Below, piece by piece: positions 62,580 through 64,000 of a stretch of DNA of 64,000 nt. The position numbers and the translations under genes are program-made. Below the pieces are notes generated by a model that did no database searches, was not told where the DNA came from, and saw only the letters and a list, made by a program, of their open reading frames with translations. Each line of letters begins with the position of its first letter. Within the stretch, counting starts at the first letter, position 1. This DNA comes from Protula sp. h YS-2021 (lineage: Eukaryota > Annelida > Polychaeta > Sabellida > Serpulidae), in the NCBI GenBank assembly GCA_949752745.1, contig OX457031.1:23418642-23482641 (forward strand), read 5' to 3'.

Positions 62580-62895
62580 ATGGCCACCGCTTCGCTGGTG
62601 TGCGCTTGGCTGGTGTCCACTTGGCTAGTGTCCACTTGGCTGGTGTCCACTTGGCTGGTGTCCACTTGGCTGGTGTCCACTTGGCTGGTGTCCACTTGGC
62701 TGGTGTCCACTTGGCTGGTGTCCACTTGACTGGTGTCCACTTGACTGGTGTCCACTTGACTGGTGTCCACTTGACTGGTGTCCGCTTGGCTGGTGTCCGC
62801 TTGGCTGGTGTCCGCTTGGCTGGTGTCCACTTGGCTGGTGTGTACTTTGTTGTTGTGCGCTGTGCTGGCGTGCGCTGTGCTGGCGTGCGCTTGGC
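62580..62895. repeat. 15-bp minisatellite (TTGGCTGGTGTCCAC)
   Basis: About twenty units. On the minus strand they read Asp-Thr-Ser-Gln-Val/Ala repeats. The right edge decays into variant units (GTGCGCTGTGCTGGC). Confidence 0.95.
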
Positions 62896-62899
62896 TGTC

Positions 62900-64000
62900 A
62901 TGTGCACTCCCCTGTCTGTCTTAACTTAAATCAGCGCCGCTAACTGCAGTGATCCGTAAGCATCGTGGTGACGAAATTGTTTCGTATCTAAAAGCATAAC
63001 AGGTTCAATCTGTTAGAATTTAAGCCCTTTTCAACTGTTGCGCCCCTCCCCCCTCCCCCCCCCCTCCCACCTCAAGGCAGAGAAAAAAGTGCTCGATTTT
63101 TAACATTGCAGCTCAGGTGAAATACCATTCAGATACACTTGCGCTCATTCGGGCCCGGTAACAAAAATACGGGCTTGAGGGACTTTTGTCCAAGTAATTT
63201 ATTCTTAAACTTTCACGTATTGTTTTGCAACAGTTTTTTTTTTTTTTTTTTGTTGTTTGGTTTCATTGATGCCATGTTACCCTTTTCCAGTAAATGGTTG
63301 TTTTACTTTTACTATTTTACTATTTTAATTGCTTATTTTCTTCCCAGAAAATGTATAAACATTTCAACATTGTATTTATCCTCACCACACTCTATATTGT
63401 GTACGAGGGGAAGGAGAACAAATGGTTATAGTAGATTCAAATCGGTGAAATGGCAAAGGACATCTTCCGTGATTCAAAACAAAAAAAATCCTTTGTCATG
63501 TAGCGTAAAATAGGGTATAATATTTGAATCGAAAGGTTGCCATATTTGCAGTTTGCTTACGCAGTGGAGTCAGAATTGAACATTTTATTGTCACCAATTA
63601 TGAGCTACTGTAACCAATTCTTTCTCTTCCTCCTATAGCACACAATTACTGGCAATAGCTTGCGATAGATTCCCCAAATGTGAGAGATTTTTACTACTGG
63701 GCCCCAAATTGAGAACTTGCCGGCCTTCTGTGTATCTAACATGTAAACAGGATCCAACACTGACGATTCTAATTGGTTTCTTTTACTTTTTTACTTTATT
63801 TTCAGACCCGTTCGGTTCACACATTTTTCTTTTAAATTTTAATGACCTGTTCTTGGAAAGGGGGGGGGGGGGTAGCATAAATAAATTTTATTTTAGTCAA
63901 ACTTTTAGTAAAACTTTTATCTCAGTCCGAAAACATAGATATATTGATAATTGGTTGTCACAAAGTGCCACCTTCTGAAAATTCGGCGGTCTTTTTTTTA
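62900..64000. other. Intergenic, no supported gene
   Basis: AT-rich DNA with poly-C (63046-63066), poly-T (63233-63251) and poly-G (63860-63872) runs. No gene recognised. Confidence 0.5.

Overview
This window looks like a gene-poor, AT-rich piece of nuclear DNA from an invertebrate animal. The evidence is GT-AG introns of about 0.1-2.5 kb, a nuclear tRNA-Leu, animal-type BEL/Pao and MULE transposon relics, several MITEs, and many TA, CT, TAA and TAG microsatellites. A marine spiralian would fit, but no single feature proves it. Almost all open reading frames here are chance frames or frames inside simple repeats. Only two multi-exon genes are well supported. Layout: 1-31 kb is intergenic. It holds a rearranged BEL/Pao retrotransposon fragment (3.5-5.1 kb), a decayed MULE transposase (7.2-8.3 kb), a perfect 282-bp direct repeat bracketed by long TA tracts (9.3-10.4 kb), several MITEs and a fold-back element (24.8-25.4 kb). 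A small three-exon plus-strand gene (31.66-33.11 kb) encodes a 135-residue secreted-peptide precursor. It has a signal peptide, a KKR cleavage site and a Cys-containing C-terminal peptide that I do not recognise. A 44-bp minisatellite of about 24 units follows (33.97-35.04 kb). A decayed tRNA-Leu copy lies at 36.4 kb. From 46.75 down to 39.40 kb on the minus strand lies a twelve-exon gene for a membrane dipeptidase (M19 / renal dipeptidase family), reconstructed in one continuous frame of about 543 residues. All zinc ligands are present. It has an N-terminal transmembrane anchor and no visible GPI signal, and one intron starts with GC instead of GT. An intact tRNA-Leu(UAA) gene sits inside one of its introns. 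Two extra candidate exons followed by a poly(A) signal sit inside another. The right end, 48.6-62.9 kb, is a large composite of tandem arrays with 15-, 18- and 29-bp units plus seven copies of an 880-bp unit and a 431-bp duplication. All the short arrays share a GGCTG-(G/T)-(T/C)-N-TC core and are separated by recurring spacers. On the minus strand the 15-bp arrays around 61-62 kb read as Asp-Ser-Gln-Ala-Glu repeats whose unit differences are largely synonymous. The array may descend from exons of a repetitive acidic protein, but a functional gene cannot be shown from sequence alone. The two main genes are unrelated in function as far as can be seen, and nothing indicates a shared pathway.
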